A DNA stretch of 64,000 bases, taken from positions 1-64,000 of the forward strand of contig JAGBKB010000081.1 in assembly GCA_017934175.1 (NCBI GenBank). The letters run 5' to 3'. How positions within the stretch are numbered: position 1 is the stretch's first letter; each line of letters starts with the position of its first letter. A program made the translations under genes and the position numbers. The notes beneath the pieces were generated by a model. The model did no database searches. It was not told where the DNA came from and saw only the letters and a list, made by a program, of their open reading frames with translations. This document shows positions 15,858 through 26,640 of this stretch, in pieces. The DNA comes from Lachnospiraceae bacterium (GTDB taxonomy: Bacteria; Bacillota; Clostridia; Lachnospirales; Lachnospiraceae).

Positions 15858-16874
15858 ATGATTAAAGAAGCCATTGTAAAAATTGTAGGAAAAGGGGATC
15901 TGACTTATGATGAAGCATATGCAGTGATGAATGAAATTATGAGTGGTGAAACCACTGCAACTCAAAATGCTGCATTTTTATCTGCTTTGTCAACGAAAAG
16001 TGCAAGAGCAGAAACTACAGATGAAATAGCTGGTTGTGCCACTGCCATGAGAGAGCATGCAACACAAGTAAAAACAAATATGGAAGTATTTGAAATCGTA
16101 GGAACTGGTGGCGATAATGCAAACAGTTTTAATATATCAACTACTTCTGCGATAATTGCTGCAGCAGGTGGGGTAAAAGTTGCAAAGCATGGTAATCGTG
16201 CAGCTTCATCAAAATGTGGAACAGCTGATTGTTTTGAAGCACTTGGAGTAAATATAAATCAAGAACCAGAAAAGTGTGTTGAGCTTTTAAAAGAAGTAGG
16301 GATGTGTTTCTTCTTCGCACAAAAATATCACACATCAATGAAGTATGTTGGACCTATTAGAAAAGAACTTGGGTTTAGAACAGTTTTTAATATTTTAGGA
16401 CCACTGACTAATCCAGGCAGACCTTCTATGCAATTACTTGGTGTATATGACGACTATCTTGTATTGCCACTTGCACAGGTTCTTATAAGTCTTGGAATAA
16501 AAAGAGGAATGGTGGTATATGGTCAAGATAAATTAGATGAGATATCACTTAGTGCACCTACTACTGTTTGTGAAATTAAAGATGGTTGGTACAAATCGTA
16601 TATTATAGAACCTGAAGATTTTGGGTTTGAAAAATGTAACAAGGAAGATTTAAAAGGTGGAGAACCAAATGAAAATGCAGAGATAGTAAGAAAAATACTT
16701 AGTGGTGAAAAAGGACATAAGAGAAATGCGACACTTATAAATGCAGGAGCTTCTCTTTATATTGGAGGTAAGGCAAATGATATGAAAGAAGGAATTAAAC
16801 TTGCGGGAGAATTAATTGATAATGGGAAGGCAATGGAGACACTTAACAAGTTTATTGAACTAAGCAATAAGTAG
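15858..16874 (+). CDS. trpD: Anthranilate phosphoribosyltransferase
   Basis: A 338-residue TrpD, of typical length, that transfers the phosphoribosyl group of PRPP to anthranilate. The PRPP-binding glycine loop [19 protein letters not shown] and the anthranilate-site segment [20 protein letters not shown] are intact, as are the [20 protein letters not shown] signature and DELSLSAPTT-like [11 protein letters not shown]. Four bases separate it from trpG, with AGGAGG inside the trpG end. The encoded protein has no fused amidotransferase domain, in keeping with the separate trpG. Confidence 0.97.
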   Translation: MIKEAIVKIVGKGDLTYDEAYAVMNEIMSGETTATQNAAFLSALSTKSARAETTDEIAGCATAMREHATQVKTNMEVFEIVGTGGDNANSFNISTTSAIIAAAGGVKVAKHGNRAASSKCGTADCFEALGVNINQEPEKCVELLKEVGMCFFFAQKYHTSMKYVGPIRKELGFRTVFNILGPLTNPGRPSMQLLGVYDDYLVLPLAQVLISLGIKRGMVVYGQDKLDEISLSAPTTVCEIKDGWYKSYIIEPEDFGFEKCNKEDLKGGEPNENAEIVRKILSGEKGHKRNATLINAGASLYIGGKANDMKEGIKLAGELIDNGKAMETLNKFIELSNK

Positions 16875-16927
16875 TAATAATTTACAAGTGCTACCTAATA
16901 AAAATTGTTTGTAATAAAGAGGATGTT

Positions 16928-17710
16928 ATGAGTATTTTAGATGAAATTGCAAAATATACATATAATAGAGTTGAAGAGAATAAAAGAATTAAACCTTTGA
17001 ATGATATAAAACAAGAAGCATTAGCAATGAGTAAAGGTAATTTTGAATTTGAAAGAGCACTAAAAAAAGATGGTTTGTCATTTATTTGTGAGTGTAAAAA
17101 AGCATCACCATCTAAAGGAATCATTGTAAAAGATTTTCTTTACTTAAAGATAGCAAAAGAATATGAAACAGCCGGTGGTGATTGCATTTCTGTATTAACT
17201 GAACCAAAATGGTTTCTTGGAGCTGACAAGTATCTAAAAGAAATAGCAAATGAAGTGAAAATTCCTTGTCTTAGAAAAGATTTTGTAGTTGATGAATATA
17301 TGATTTATGAGTCAAAAATCTTGGGTGCGAAGGCTGTGCTACTTATATGTGCAATTTTATCAGATGAAAATATTAAAAAGTATATAAAAATTTGTGATGA
17401 GCTTGGAATATCTGCTCTTGTTGAAGCACATGATGAAAATGAAATAAAAAAGGCACTTAATGCAGGAGCAAGAATTATTGGTGTTAATAACAGAAACTTA
17501 AATAATTTTCAAGTAGATACCAGCAATAGTATAAAATTAAGGCAGCTTGTTCCAAAAGATATTATATTTGTATCAGAGAGTGGGGTAAAAACTGCAGAAG
17601 ACATAAAAAATATTTATGATATGGGTGCTGATGCAGTGTTGGTAGGAGAAACACTAGTGATGGCAGATAACAAAAAAGAAAAATTAAATTATTTAAAACA
17701 ATTATTATAA
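16928..17710 (+). CDS. trpC: Indole-3-glycerol phosphate synthase
   Basis: A 260-residue single-domain TrpC that closes the indole ring from carboxyphenylamino-deoxyribulose phosphate. Family motifs are clear: FICECKKASPSKGII with catalytic lysines, SVLTEPKWFLGADKYLKEI, PCLRKDFVVDEYMIYESK, ALVEAHDENEIKKALNAGA, IGVNNRNLNNFQVD, and the phosphate-binding FVSESGVKT with ADAVLVGETLV. It is separate from trpF, unlike the fused enterobacterial enzyme. AAGAGGATG lies before the ATG; a 53-base gap follows trpD. Confidence 0.97.
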   Translation: MSILDEIAKYTYNRVEENKRIKPLNDIKQEALAMSKGNFEFERALKKDGLSFICECKKASPSKGIIVKDFLYLKIAKEYETAGGDCISVLTEPKWFLGADKYLKEIANEVKIPCLRKDFVVDEYMIYESKILGAKAVLLICAILSDENIKKYIKICDELGISALVEAHDENEIKKALNAGARIIGVNNRNLNNFQVDTSNSIKLRQLVPKDIIFVSESGVKTAEDIKNIYDMGADAVLVGETLVMADNKKEKLNYLKQLL

Positions 17711-17775
17711 GGGGTGATAAGTTTTTGCATCTATGATGGGCATGTCATTATATGTTTGTTGTATGGTAATTAATT

Positions 17776-18375
17776 ATGATGAAAGTTAAGTTTTGTGGAA
17801 TAAAAAGAATAGAAGACATAAATATGTGCAATGCTTTAGTTCCAGATTTTATTGGATTTATATTTTGGGATAAAAGTAAAAGAAATATTAGTATGGATAA
17901 GGCAAAAGAATTAAAATTAGTGTTAGATAAAAGAATTAAAGTTGTTGGTGTGTTTGTTGATGAAGATATAGACAATATTATAAATTTTTCCAATCAAAAT
18001 ATTATGGATATAATTCAACTTCATGGCAATGAAAATAATAAATATATAAAATATTTGCAGGACACAACAAAAAAACCAATTATTAAAGCATTTAAAATCA
18101 TATCTCATGATGACATTATAAATGCAAATGAAAGTGTAGCTGATTATGTGATGCTTGATAATGGATACGGAACTGGAAAAAGTTTTGACTGGAACTTAAT
18201 AAAAAATGTTAAGAGAGATTATTTTTTGGCGGGAGGACTTAATGTAAATAATGTAGAAGAAGCAATAACAAAACTTAAACCATTTGCAGTAGATGTAAGT
18301 TCTGGAATCGAAACAGATGGAGTAAAAGATGAATTGAAAATGCAAGAGTTTTTGAAGATAGTAAGAAATAAATAG
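17776..18375 (+). CDS. trpF: Phosphoribosylanthranilate isomerase
   Basis: A 199-residue TrpF that performs the Amadori rearrangement between the TrpD and TrpC reactions. The catalytic cysteine lies in KVKFCGIKRIEDI, the catalytic aspartate in the YVMLDNGYGTGKSFDW segment, and the phosphate site is LAGGLNVNNVEEAI followed by AVDVSSGIETDGVKD. Two adjacent ATGs (17776, 17779) are possible starts; neither has a good ribosome binding site, and the 65-base gap after trpC contains none obvious either. Expression may therefore be lower than that of its neighbours. Length is slightly short but complete. Confidence 0.95.
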   Translation: MMKVKFCGIKRIEDINMCNALVPDFIGFIFWDKSKRNISMDKAKELKLVLDKRIKVVGVFVDEDIDNIINFSNQNIMDIIQLHGNENNKYIKYLQDTTKKPIIKAFKIISHDDIINANESVADYVMLDNGYGTGKSFDWNLIKNVKRDYFLAGGLNVNNVEEAITKLKPFAVDVSSGIETDGVKDELKMQEFLKIVRNK

Positions 18376-18390
18376 TTGTGGGAGGAAAAG

Positions 18391-19581
18391 ATGAAAGAGA
18401 AAAAAGGAAGATTTGGCATTCATGGTGGTCAGTATATACCAGAAACACTTATGAATGCAGTAATAGAACTTGAAGAAGGATATAATTATTATAAGAATGA
18501 TGTAACATTTAATAATGAACTTACAGAACTTTTTAATGAGTATGCAGGTCGCCCGTCAAGATTATATTTTGCAAAAAAGATGACAGAAGATATTGGTGGT
18601 GCAAAGATTTATTTGAAAAGAGAAGATTTAAATCATACGGGTGCACATAAAATAAATAATGTTTTAGGGCAAGCACTTCTTGCGAAAAAAATGGGTAAAA
18701 AAAGGTTAATTGCTGAAACTGGTGCAGGTCAACATGGTGTAGCAACTGCTACTGCGGCTGCACTTATGGGACTTGAGTGCACAGTGTTTATGGGGAAGGA
18801 AGATACTATAAGACAAGCACTTAATGTATATCGTATGAAACTTCTTGGCGCAAAAGTCGTCGCTGTTGATACAGGAACTGCAACTTTAAAAGATGCAGTG
18901 TCAGAAGCTATGAAAGAGTGGACTACAAGAATTAGCGATACACACTATTGCCTTGGTTCAGTAATGGGACCTCATCCATTTCCAACTATTGTGAGAGATT
19001 TTCAATCAGTAATATCAAAAGAAATAAAAGAACAACTAAAAGAAAAAGAAGGACAACTTCCAGATATAGTTCTTGCTTGTGTTGGTGGTGGCTCAAATGC
19101 CATAGGAAGTTTTTATCACTTTATAGAAGATAAAAATGTAAAACTAATCGGAGTGGAGGCTGCTGGAAGAGGAATAGATACATTTGAAACTGCAGCAACA
19201 ATCAACACTGGAAGGCTTGGCATCTTCCATGGTATGAAATCATATTTTTGTCAAGACAAGTATGGACAAATTGCTCCAGTATATTCTATATCAGCAGGAC
19301 TTGACTATCCAGGTGTAGGACCTGAGCATGCATATTTGCATGACATAAAAAGAGCAGAGTATGTGGCTATAACAGATGAAGAAGCCGTGAATGCATTTGA
19401 ATATATGTCAAAGACTGAAGGAATAATTCCAGCTATAGAATCTGCACATGCAGTAGCATATGCAATAAAAATTGCAAAAGGTATGGGAAAGGATAAAATA
19501 ATTGTAATAACTATTTCTGGTAGAGGTGATAAGGACTGTGCAGCTATTGCAAGATATAGAGGGGAGGATATACATGAGTAA
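18391..19581 (+). CDS. trpB: Tryptophan synthase beta chain
   Basis: A 396-residue PLP enzyme that condenses indole with serine. The frame is open from a TTG at 18376, but GGGAGG (18380-18385) points to the ATG at 18391. Residues [19 protein letters not shown] hold the PLP lysine, [18 protein letters not shown] and [15 protein letters not shown] the cofactor phosphate and substrate contacts, and [16 protein letters not shown] the serine-binding region. It is the TrpB1 type that pairs with TrpA. Its last eight bases overlap trpA, giving coupled synthesis of the two subunits. Confidence 0.97.
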   Translation: MKEKKGRFGIHGGQYIPETLMNAVIELEEGYNYYKNDVTFNNELTELFNEYAGRPSRLYFAKKMTEDIGGAKIYLKREDLNHTGAHKINNVLGQALLAKKMGKKRLIAETGAGQHGVATATAAALMGLECTVFMGKEDTIRQALNVYRMKLLGAKVVAVDTGTATLKDAVSEAMKEWTTRISDTHYCLGSVMGPHPFPTIVRDFQSVISKEIKEQLKEKEGQLPDIVLACVGGGSNAIGSFYHFIEDKNVKLIGVEAAGRGIDTFETAATINTGRLGIFHGMKSYFCQDKYGQIAPVYSISAGLDYPGVGPEHAYLHDIKRAEYVAITDEEAVNAFEYMSKTEGIIPAIESAHAVAYAIKIAKGMGKDKIIVITISGRGDKDCAAIARYRGEDIHE

Positions 19582-20344
19582 TATTAAAAAGGCATTTGAG
19601 AATGGGAAAGCATTTATTGCATTTATAACTTGTGGAGACCCTGATACTGATACTACTATCAGTGCAGTCCGTGAAGCAGTAAAAAATGGGGCAGACTTAA
19701 TAGAACTCGGTATTCCATTTTCTGATCCAACTGCTGAAGGACCAGTGATTCAAAGTGCAAATGTTAGAGCATTAAAAAATGGAATAACAACTGATAAAGT
19801 CTTTAATCTTGTAAAAGTGTTGAGGCAAGATGTAAAAGTACCTATGGTGTTTATGACTTATGCAAATGTAGTATTTTCATATGGTGCAGAAAAGTTTATG
19901 AATACTTGTAAGGAAATAGGTATTGATGGCTTAATTCTGCCAGATATCCCATACGAAGAAAAGGAAGAGTTTAATGATATTTGTCATAAGTATGATGTAG
20001 ATTTAATTTCATTTGTAGCACCAACTTCTAAAAATAGGATTGCTATGATAGCAAAAGAAGCAGAAGGATTTATTTATGTTGTTTCAAGTCTTGGAGTAAC
20101 CGGAAAAAGAAATGAGATTACAACAGACTTACATTCAATAGTTAAAATAATAAGAGACAATACAAAAATTCCTTGTGCCATAGGGTTTGGAATATCAAGT
20201 CCTAAACAAGCAAAAGAAATGTCAAATATTGCAGATGGGGTAATAGTGGGCTCAGCCATAGTAGAATTCCTTGGTAAATATGGGAAAAATGCACCGACAT
20301 ATATAGGGTCGTTCGTTAAAGAAATGAAAGATTCAATCAATTAA
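19574..20344 (+). CDS. trpA: Tryptophan synthase alpha chain
   Basis: A 256-residue TIM-barrel subunit that cleaves indole-3-glycerol phosphate and passes indole to TrpB. Although the frame is open further upstream, the ATG at 19574 follows GGGGAGG (19561-19567) inside trpB and gives the usual [20 protein letters not shown] start. The catalytic glutamate is in [19 protein letters not shown], the aspartate in [13 protein letters not shown], and the phosphate site is [14 protein letters not shown] with [10 protein letters not shown]. It is the last trp gene; a terminator lies about 200 bases downstream. Confidence 0.97.
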   Translation: MSNIKKAFENGKAFIAFITCGDPDTDTTISAVREAVKNGADLIELGIPFSDPTAEGPVIQSANVRALKNGITTDKVFNLVKVLRQDVKVPMVFMTYANVVFSYGAEKFMNTCKEIGIDGLILPDIPYEEKEEFNDICHKYDVDLISFVAPTSKNRIAMIAKEAEGFIYVVSSLGVTGKRNEITTDLHSIVKIIRDNTKIPCAIGFGISSPKQAKEMSNIADGVIVGSAIVEFLGKYGKNAPTYIGSFVKEMKDSIN

Positions 20345-20461
20345 AAGTATATGTAATGCCGCTATATATAGGGGCAAAATGGCGATTTAGGCTGCCAAGT
20401 TTAATGAAAATTTAATGCTTTTTTGCCATAAATGTGCTATAATGTAGTAAGAGGGCAAAAG

Positions 20462-20563
20462 ATGAGAGTTTTTTCGCTTAATTTTGATTTAAATAATGAA
20501 ATACAAAGAACTCTTTTAAACATAAGAGTTAGTTTTTATTATGGTAAAACCAGTGTGGCATAG
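20462..20563 (+). CDS. Possible 33-residue peptide in the trpA-cell-surface gap
   Basis: ATG at 20462 opens a 33-codon frame (start MRVFSLNFDLNNEIQ) that ends inside the following terminator. AGAGGG lies 11 bases upstream and a TATAAT at 20440 could be a -10 box, but no fitting -35 is obvious. Either a short coding transcript or a small RNA with a terminator is possible. The rest of the 330-base gap holds a hairpin at 20357-20376 (TGCC/GGCA with CTAT/ATAG inside) and nothing else I can name. Confidence 0.25.
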   Translation: MRVFSLNFDLNNEIQRTLLNIRVSFYYGKTSVA

Positions 20564-20579
20564 TGCCTACTGGTTTTTT
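20546..20579 (+). terminator. Strong intrinsic terminator downstream of trpA
   Basis: AAACCAGT (20547-20554) pairs with ACTGGTTT (20569-20576), with GGCA/TGCC continuing inside, followed by a T run. Confidence 0.85.
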
Positions 20580-20674
20580 GCTTTTGCTTTAACTATTTTC
20601 TTATATATATAATAAAAATAATGAAATATTAAAAATACAAAACTTTATGAGTTTCAACTTGCGGAGGAAGTAGT

Positions 20675-23600
20675 ATGAAAAGATTAATTGCAGTAGTTTT
20701 AATTGTATCTATGATTTTTACAACAGGAGGTTTTGCAACACTCGCAGACTCTGTTGACTTCGTCATAGAGACAACGAAAAATGAGAGTGTTGAGACTACA
20801 ACATCTCATAAATATTATGATGAGCCAACTTCAACTGACTATACTGAAGAACCTGAAGAGCCGGAAGTTGATGAAACCACTGTATTATCTGATGCTGATG
20901 CAGAGCAAAATTTTGATGGAGAAGAGACAACAACTATAGAAGTTACTACAGAAGAATTGAATTCTGAAACAACAACTAACACAAGTGAAGAACCAACTTC
21001 TACTACTGCTATTTCTGAAGAGACAGCAACTAATGCAAGTGAAGAACAGACTTCTTCTACTATTATTTCAGAAGAAACAACAACTGATGTAAGTGAAGAG
21101 CCAACCTCTGCAACTTTAGTTCCAACAACTGAACCTACAACAGTTGTGCTTTCAGAAAATACCAACACTGAAAGCACCAGCACTGCCACTGAGAGTGTTG
21201 CCACAGAAGAAAACTTAGATTTAGAAAATCAAACTGAGAATGAGAATAACATATCAACAAGCAGTGATGCAGTAGAAAATACTATAACTAACTCTACTCT
21301 TACAGATATAGAACTTAATAAAGAAGTAGCAACCAATAGTGAAACATTAGAAATTTTATTAGCAAGTGATTCTGAAATTAATAATATTAATCTACAAAAT
21401 ATAGAAGTAGCAAGCCTTTCAGAAATAAGTTCAGCAAGTCTATCAGAGATAAATGCAATAAATAATAATCAACTTTTTGGCGATGGCGCATTACCATCAA
21501 ACATTTGGTTTGGAACATTCCCTCAAAATGATACAACAGGGGTTCAGTATGAACCTATAAGATGGAGAGTTTTAAGTCAGGATGGAAATGAGGCATTGTT
21601 ATTGTCAGAAAAACTTCTTGATGCCAGGGTGTTTAGTACATATGATGCTTGGCCAACTAGTTCTATAAGGAATTGGTTAAGGGGTGATTTTATGAACACT
21701 GCCTTTACAGAAAATCAGAAAAATAATGGTATAAAATCAAAAAATATTACAACACCACTTTGTGGCGAAGCAATTGAAACGATATTTTTACTATCTCTTG
21801 ACGAGTTTTATAATTATATTCCTGTGACAACAAATGCTTCCGTTTGGGCCGTTACTCCAAGACGTGGACAGGCAACCCCTTATGCAAAAGCACAAACTGG
21901 TGGAAGTTTACATGTTAATACACATAGTGGATGTTCATTTTGGTGGTTAAGGGAGCCAATAAGTGGAGCAGGTGGTGCGCCTTGGAGTGCATACTACACT
22001 TATGATAGCAATGATAATCCGATTTATACTGGTAATCGTGATACTGAAGAAAAGCCAGCAGACTACGACCCTAATGTTCAATATGGTATCCGCCCTGCGA
22101 TGTATGTTAACCTCGAGCAAGAAATGTTTAAATATGCAAATAACCATGTTAGTCTTGACCTTGATGGTGGTTCTTGGAAGAGTGGCTCAACCTTATGGGA
22201 GAGTTTTGATTATTATCAAGGTGGACAGAAATTGCCAGATGTGAATAATCTCAATATTCGTAGTGGTAGTCAGTTTATAGGTTGGTCTTATAGTGATGAC
22301 CTCAATACCTTTGTAACAGAAATCGCATCAGATAAGACAGGCGATATAACTTTGAAAGCAAGATATAAATATAATCTTACTTGGGATTTAGAGGATGGCG
22401 ACACAGGAGTTTATGGACAGTGGAAGGATGGCATAGTTGCTTCATCATCATATATTTTTAGGAATACTTATGTGCTACCTACTAATGTGGTGCCACCTAC
22501 AGGTAAGTTCTTTGACCACTGGGAGATAGATGGAAATGTTGTCACAAGTTTAACAAGTAATGATGATGGTGATAAAAATATAAAAGCAGTATATGGAACA
22601 CTTCCTTCTGACATATGGTTTGGTACATATCCACAAAATGATGGGACAGGAGTGCAGTTAGAGCCTATTAAATGGAAAGTATTAAATCAAAATGGAAATG
22701 AAGCATTTTTAGTTGCTGATAAAGTTATTGACCATAAAGGATTTAATGATAGTGATACGGCAGTTTCTTGGGAAAATTCTTATATTAGGAATTGGCTAAA
22801 TAATACATTTATAAATAGTGCATTTACATCTAATCAAATAAATAGTGCTATAGTTAATAAAACTTTATCAACTACTGCTATATCAGGTAATGTTGAGACA
22901 CAAGATAAAGTGTTTTTATTGTCAAAACCTGAAGTTGATAATTATTTTCCATCTCCTTTAGAAAAAGATGGAAAGATGACAACATATGTGGACTGGTCAA
23001 CATGGAATGGAAGTGCAATAGATAAATACATGGCAGTTCATGCAACTTGGTGGTTGCGTTCACAAGAAATGACTACTGATGCGAATAAGGCCGATGTAAT
23101 AAAAGCATCTTTTGTTCCTTCTCTTGAAGGCCGCGAAGAGTATTTGGGAGCCGGTGTGCGCCCTGCCATTTATGTAGATTTGTCATCTATGGCTATAAGA
23201 GCAACAAGAAATGAAGTAACCTGGCATCTAAATGGTGGAAGTTTTAAGAATAAGTCTACTCTGTGGAATGATTATAATCGTTATCATGGTGGTCAAAAAC
23301 TTCCTACAGTTGACAATTTAAATGTACCTGATGACAGCGAGTTTTTAGGTTGGACTTATGAAAGCAATTCTGCAGATATAATTACAGAAATAGCAATTGA
23401 CAAAAAAGATAATATAACACTTGAAGCAAAATATAGATATAATATAACTTGGGACTTGCATGATGGAAATGGTGGTCCTGAAGGTCACTTTGATAGTGGC
23501 GCAGGGCCAGTCAATTATATAAATGGTATAGGAACAGATGATTTCCCAACAAATGTTGTATCACAAGATAGTAGTAGACTCTTTGACCACTGGGAGATTG

Positions 23601-26491
23601 ATGGTATAAAAGTAACTAAAATAACAGAGAGTGATTTAGGACCAAAGACAGTAAAGGCTGTATATAAAGATGTATTCCCTGACCATGTCTGGTTTGGCAC
23701 ATATCCACAGCAAGATGAGACAGGTACTCAATTAGAACCTATTAAGTGGAGAGTATTAGATACTAATAGTTCTGAAATATTTTTAATAGCAGATAAAGTT
23801 CTTGACAATGTGTCGTATCATCATGAAAAGACATTTATTAATTGGGATGGTTCAGATATTAGAACTTGGTTAAATGACACATTTATGAATACTGCATTTA
23901 CTGCAAATGAAATAAATGGCTTACTCAATAAAAATATAAGAACTGAATCATATGAAAATACGAATAATTATATTGACACAGAAGATAGGGTATTTTTATT
24001 ATCAGTTAAAGAGGGTAGAGATTATTTTAGTTCAAATGATGAAGGAGTAGGAATACCTTCAAATTATGCAAAAAATGTAAGTAATAATGGAACAAGAATG
24101 ACTGTTTTGTCAAATGGTGCCGTAAATTGGTTCCTTAGAAACACTGATATTATAGGTGGTGCGAGTTATAGTCTTGTTTATGGTGTAACCCCTTCAGGGT
24201 CAGTCGCTGCCGCTCCATTCCATTATCCTAATAACAAAACTAATGGTATTCGCCCAGCAATGGTACTTAAGGTACCATCTCCAACTTATCGAAAAGATAA
24301 TAATCAGATTTCATTTAATTTAAATGGAGGTGCATGGCAAGCAAAATCAACTCTGTGGGGACAAATGGATTTATATCAAGGTGGAATGAAACTCCCTACT
24401 GCAGATAATATTGTCACTCCTACTGGAAAATATTTTGTAGGTTGGTCATATGCAGGTGAGACAGCAACAGTTAGTGAGATAGCAGTGAATGTTACTGGGG
24501 ACATTGAGTTAGTGGCAAATTATAAAGGCTTAACATATCCTTTAACATTTGATATGGGAGAAGGACATTTATTATCAACACCATCAGAGTATGAATATGG
24601 TATAGGACTAATATTACCTGCATCAACAGATGTAGTAGCACCAGTAGGTCATGAGTTTGACCACTGGGAGATAGAAAATGTTGCAACTACATCTATCACA
24701 ACAATTGATACAGGTGACAAAACAATAAAAGCAATTTATAAAAATGCAAGTTATACTATAAATTGGGAACTTGATGGTGAACATTTTAGAGATGGTTATG
24801 TAGCATCAACTTCATATACATATGGTGAAGGATTGCCAGCACTTCCAGATGCAAATGATTTAGTATTACGAGTTGAAAGGCAATTTTCACATTGGATTAT
24901 AAGGCAAGTTGGACTTCCTGATATAAATCCTGCGATAAGTATAAGTCCTACATCAGTTGGAGAAGTAGAGATTATAGCAGTTTATAATAATGCAAACTTT
25001 AATGTTATTTGGCACAATGTTGATGGTAGTGACATAACATTTGCAACTGGATTTACTGCGACTATGTCTTACACATATAGTGAAGGTATGGCACTTCCAT
25101 CGTCAGAAAATATTGTGCCACCTGCGACAAAGCAATTTGATTACTGGATTATAAGGCAAGCGGGACATGATGATATAGAGCATGCAACAAGTATATCTAA
25201 TACATCATCTGGCGATGTCGAAGTGATAGCAGCATATAAATATGTAACATATACTGTAAATTATAATGCAAATGGAGGCACAATAACTGGTTCAACATTA
25301 TTTATGAAGACATATAATACAGCATATGTAGATGAACTTACAACACCAACTAAAGCAGGATACACATTTGATGGATGGTATATAGACAATGACACATTCA
25401 ATACACCTTATGATAAGTCAACAGATGGCATATATGTAGAAGGAACTTTAACATACAGTATTTATGCGAAGTGGAATATTATAACATACACTATCACATA
25501 CCATGAAAATCATGGAACATGGTCAGAGACTTACACTGTACCAGCAGAGTACAATGTTACTAATGCAAGCACTGTAACACTTCCTACAAGTGCAAATATA
25601 GCAAGAAATCATTATGCATTTGATGGCTGGTATCAACATAGTGACTTTAGTGGTTCTCCAGTAACAAATCTTGTAGGATTGACAGAGAATTTAGTTTTAT
25701 ATGCAAAGTGGAATATAGTAGATGCACATCACACTATAACATTTCTTTCAGGTGGTGGCACTGGCTCTATGAGTTCACAGTATGCGCTTGTTGGAGAGGA
25801 TACAATACTTGATGCAGTGACATTTACAAGAGATGGATATACATTTAATAATTGGTCATCAGATGATGGAAGAACATTTACTGATGGACAAAATATAGGA
25901 GAAGTGACAACAGATTTAACTTTAACTGCAAATTGGACACAAAACCCAGCACCTTATTATCCATCATATAATCCAGGTGGAGGTGGTGGAAGTTCAGGTG
26001 GTAGTGGTGGTGGCGGTGGAGGTAGTGGCACCGGACCAATTTCAAATAGTCAAACTGCACCAGCAGTCACATATATAAATAAAACAAAAGAACTTAAAGC
26101 AGGTGTATATGCAAATCAAGTCACATGGGTTTATGACCCAATAACAAATAAGTTCAAGATGAATATTAATTTAGGTGGACAGACTATTCCAGCAAGTGAT
26201 GGTTTCTATCTTGTAAGTAATACTATAGAACAAAATGCAAATGGTATATTAAATACAGCGACATATTATTTTGACAGGGAAGGCAATATGGTTACAGGAT
26301 GGGTAAAGACAGTTGATGACAAATGGTGCTATTTGGAAAATGTAAAGACTGCAAGAGAAGGAATGATGGTATTTGGTTGGTATCAAGTACAAAGTAAATG
26401 GTATTACTTTACAGCAGATGGCATTATGCTTGCAAATAATATAACCCCAGATGGCTACATTGTAGGCGCAGATGGCGCTTGGGTGCAATAA
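20675..26491 (+). CDS. Giant secreted wall-associated protein with DUF6273 and InlB-like repeats
   Basis: A 1938-residue protein with a signal peptide (MKRLIAVVLIVSMIFTTGGF, cleavage near 28) and GGAGGAAG upstream of the ATG. Residues 35-270 are a low-complexity Thr/Ser/Glu stalk (repeated EETTT and ASEE). Three DUF6273-type modules follow, beginning at about residues 272, 643 and 1001, each marked by IWFGT(F/Y)PQND.TGVQ.EPI(R/K)W and a SSIRNWL...F(M/I)N.AFT segment. Each is followed by InlB/Listeria-Bacteroides-like beta repeats (DGW or HWEI cores), which continue to about residue 1755. A Gly-rich linker near 1770 leads to C-terminal wall-binding repeats (NMVTGWVKTVDDKWCYL, GWYQVQSKWYYFTADGIM). 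There is no LPXTG motif. Likely a non-covalently anchored adhesin; the ligand is unknown. Confidence 0.88.
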   Translation: MKRLIAVVLIVSMIFTTGGFATLADSVDFVIETTKNESVETTTSHKYYDEPTSTDYTEEPEEPEVDETTVLSDADAEQNFDGEETTTIEVTTEELNSETTTNTSEEPTSTTAISEETATNASEEQTSSTIISEETTTDVSEEPTSATLVPTTEPTTVVLSENTNTESTSTATESVATEENLDLENQTENENNISTSSDAVENTITNSTLTDIELNKEVATNSETLEILLASDSEINNINLQNIEVASLSEISSASLSEINAINNNQLFGDGALPSNIWFGTFPQNDTTGVQYEPIRWRVLSQDGNEALLLSEKLLDARVFSTYDAWPTSSIRNWLRGDFMNTAFTENQKNNGIKSKNITTPLCGEAIETIFLLSLDEFYNYIPVTTNASVWAVTPRRGQATPYAKAQTGGSLHVNTHSGCSFWWLREPISGAGGAPWSAYYTYDSNDNPIYTGNRDTEEKPADYDPNVQYGIRPAMYVNLEQEMFKYANNHVSLDLDGGSWKSGSTLWESFDYYQGGQKLPDVNNLNIRSGSQFIGWSYSDDLNTFVTEIASDKTGDITLKARYKYNLTWDLEDGDTGVYGQWKDGIVASSSYIFRNTYVLPTNVVPPTGKFFDHWEIDGNVVTSLTSNDDGDKNIKAVYGTLPSDIWFGTYPQNDGTGVQLEPIKWKVLNQNGNEAFLVADKVIDHKGFNDSDTAVSWENSYIRNWLNNTFINSAFTSNQINSAIVNKTLSTTAISGNVETQDKVFLLSKPEVDNYFPSPLEKDGKMTTYVDWSTWNGSAIDKYMAVHATWWLRSQEMTTDANKADVIKASFVPSLEGREEYLGAGVRPAIYVDLSSMAIRATRNEVTWHLNGGSFKNKSTLWNDYNRYHGGQKLPTVDNLNVPDDSEFLGWTYESNSADIITEIAIDKKDNITLEAKYRYNITWDLHDGNGGPEGHFDSGAGPVNYINGIGTDDFPTNVVSQDSSRLFDHWEIDGIKVTKITESDLGPKTVKAVYKDVFPDHVWFGTYPQQDETGTQLEPIKWRVLDTNSSEIFLIADKVLDNVSYHHEKTFINWDGSDIRTWLNDTFMNTAFTANEINGLLNKNIRTESYENTNNYIDTEDRVFLLSVKEGRDYFSSNDEGVGIPSNYAKNVSNNGTRMTVLSNGAVNWFLRNTDIIGGASYSLVYGVTPSGSVAAAPFHYPNNKTNGIRPAMVLKVPSPTYRKDNNQISFNLNGGAWQAKSTLWGQMDLYQGGMKLPTADNIVTPTGKYFVGWSYAGETATVSEIAVNVTGDIELVANYKGLTYPLTFDMGEGHLLSTPSEYEYGIGLILPASTDVVAPVGHEFDHWEIENVATTSITTIDTGDKTIKAIYKNASYTINWELDGEHFRDGYVASTSYTYGEGLPALPDANDLVLRVERQFSHWIIRQVGLPDINPAISISPTSVGEVEIIAVYNNANFNVIWHNVDGSDITFATGFTATMSYTYSEGMALPSSENIVPPATKQFDYWIIRQAGHDDIEHATSISNTSSGDVEVIAAYKYVTYTVNYNANGGTITGSTLFMKTYNTAYVDELTTPTKAGYTFDGWYIDNDTFNTPYDKSTDGIYVEGTLTYSIYAKWNIITYTITYHENHGTWSETYTVPAEYNVTNASTVTLPTSANIARNHYAFDGWYQHSDFSGSPVTNLVGLTENLVLYAKWNIVDAHHTITFLSGGGTGSMSSQYALVGEDTILDAVTFTRDGYTFNNWSSDDGRTFTDGQNIGEVTTDLTLTANWTQNPAPYYPSYNPGGGGGSSGGSGGGGGGSGTGPISNSQTAPAVTYINKTKELKAGVYANQVTWVYDPITNKFKMNINLGGQTIPASDGFYLVSNTIEQNANGILNTATYYFDREGNMVTGWVKTVDDKWCYLENVKTAREGMMVFGWYQVQSKWYYFTADGIMLANNITPDGYIVGADGAWVQ

Positions 26492-26640
26492 CATTGCAAT
26501 AATTTAAGTAATGGGTACATCATAAATCTATTTTTTAGAAACTAGATGCCATTATATAAACAAATTTTAATGTGGGCAATGCTCGCGACCAGTTATAGTA
26601 AAACTAAACTGGATAGAATAATTTTGTTGGAGGATATTTT

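Noticed and set aside
20839..21204. Long Val/Ser-rich minus-strand ORF.
   Set aside because: It is the mirror of the Thr/Glu-rich stalk of the plus-strand surface protein; no ribosome binding site and low-complexity translation.
26492..26640. Possible terminator (TAATGG...CCATTA) after the first giant surface protein.
   Set aside because: The arms are six bases with a loop of more than 35 bases and no T run follows.
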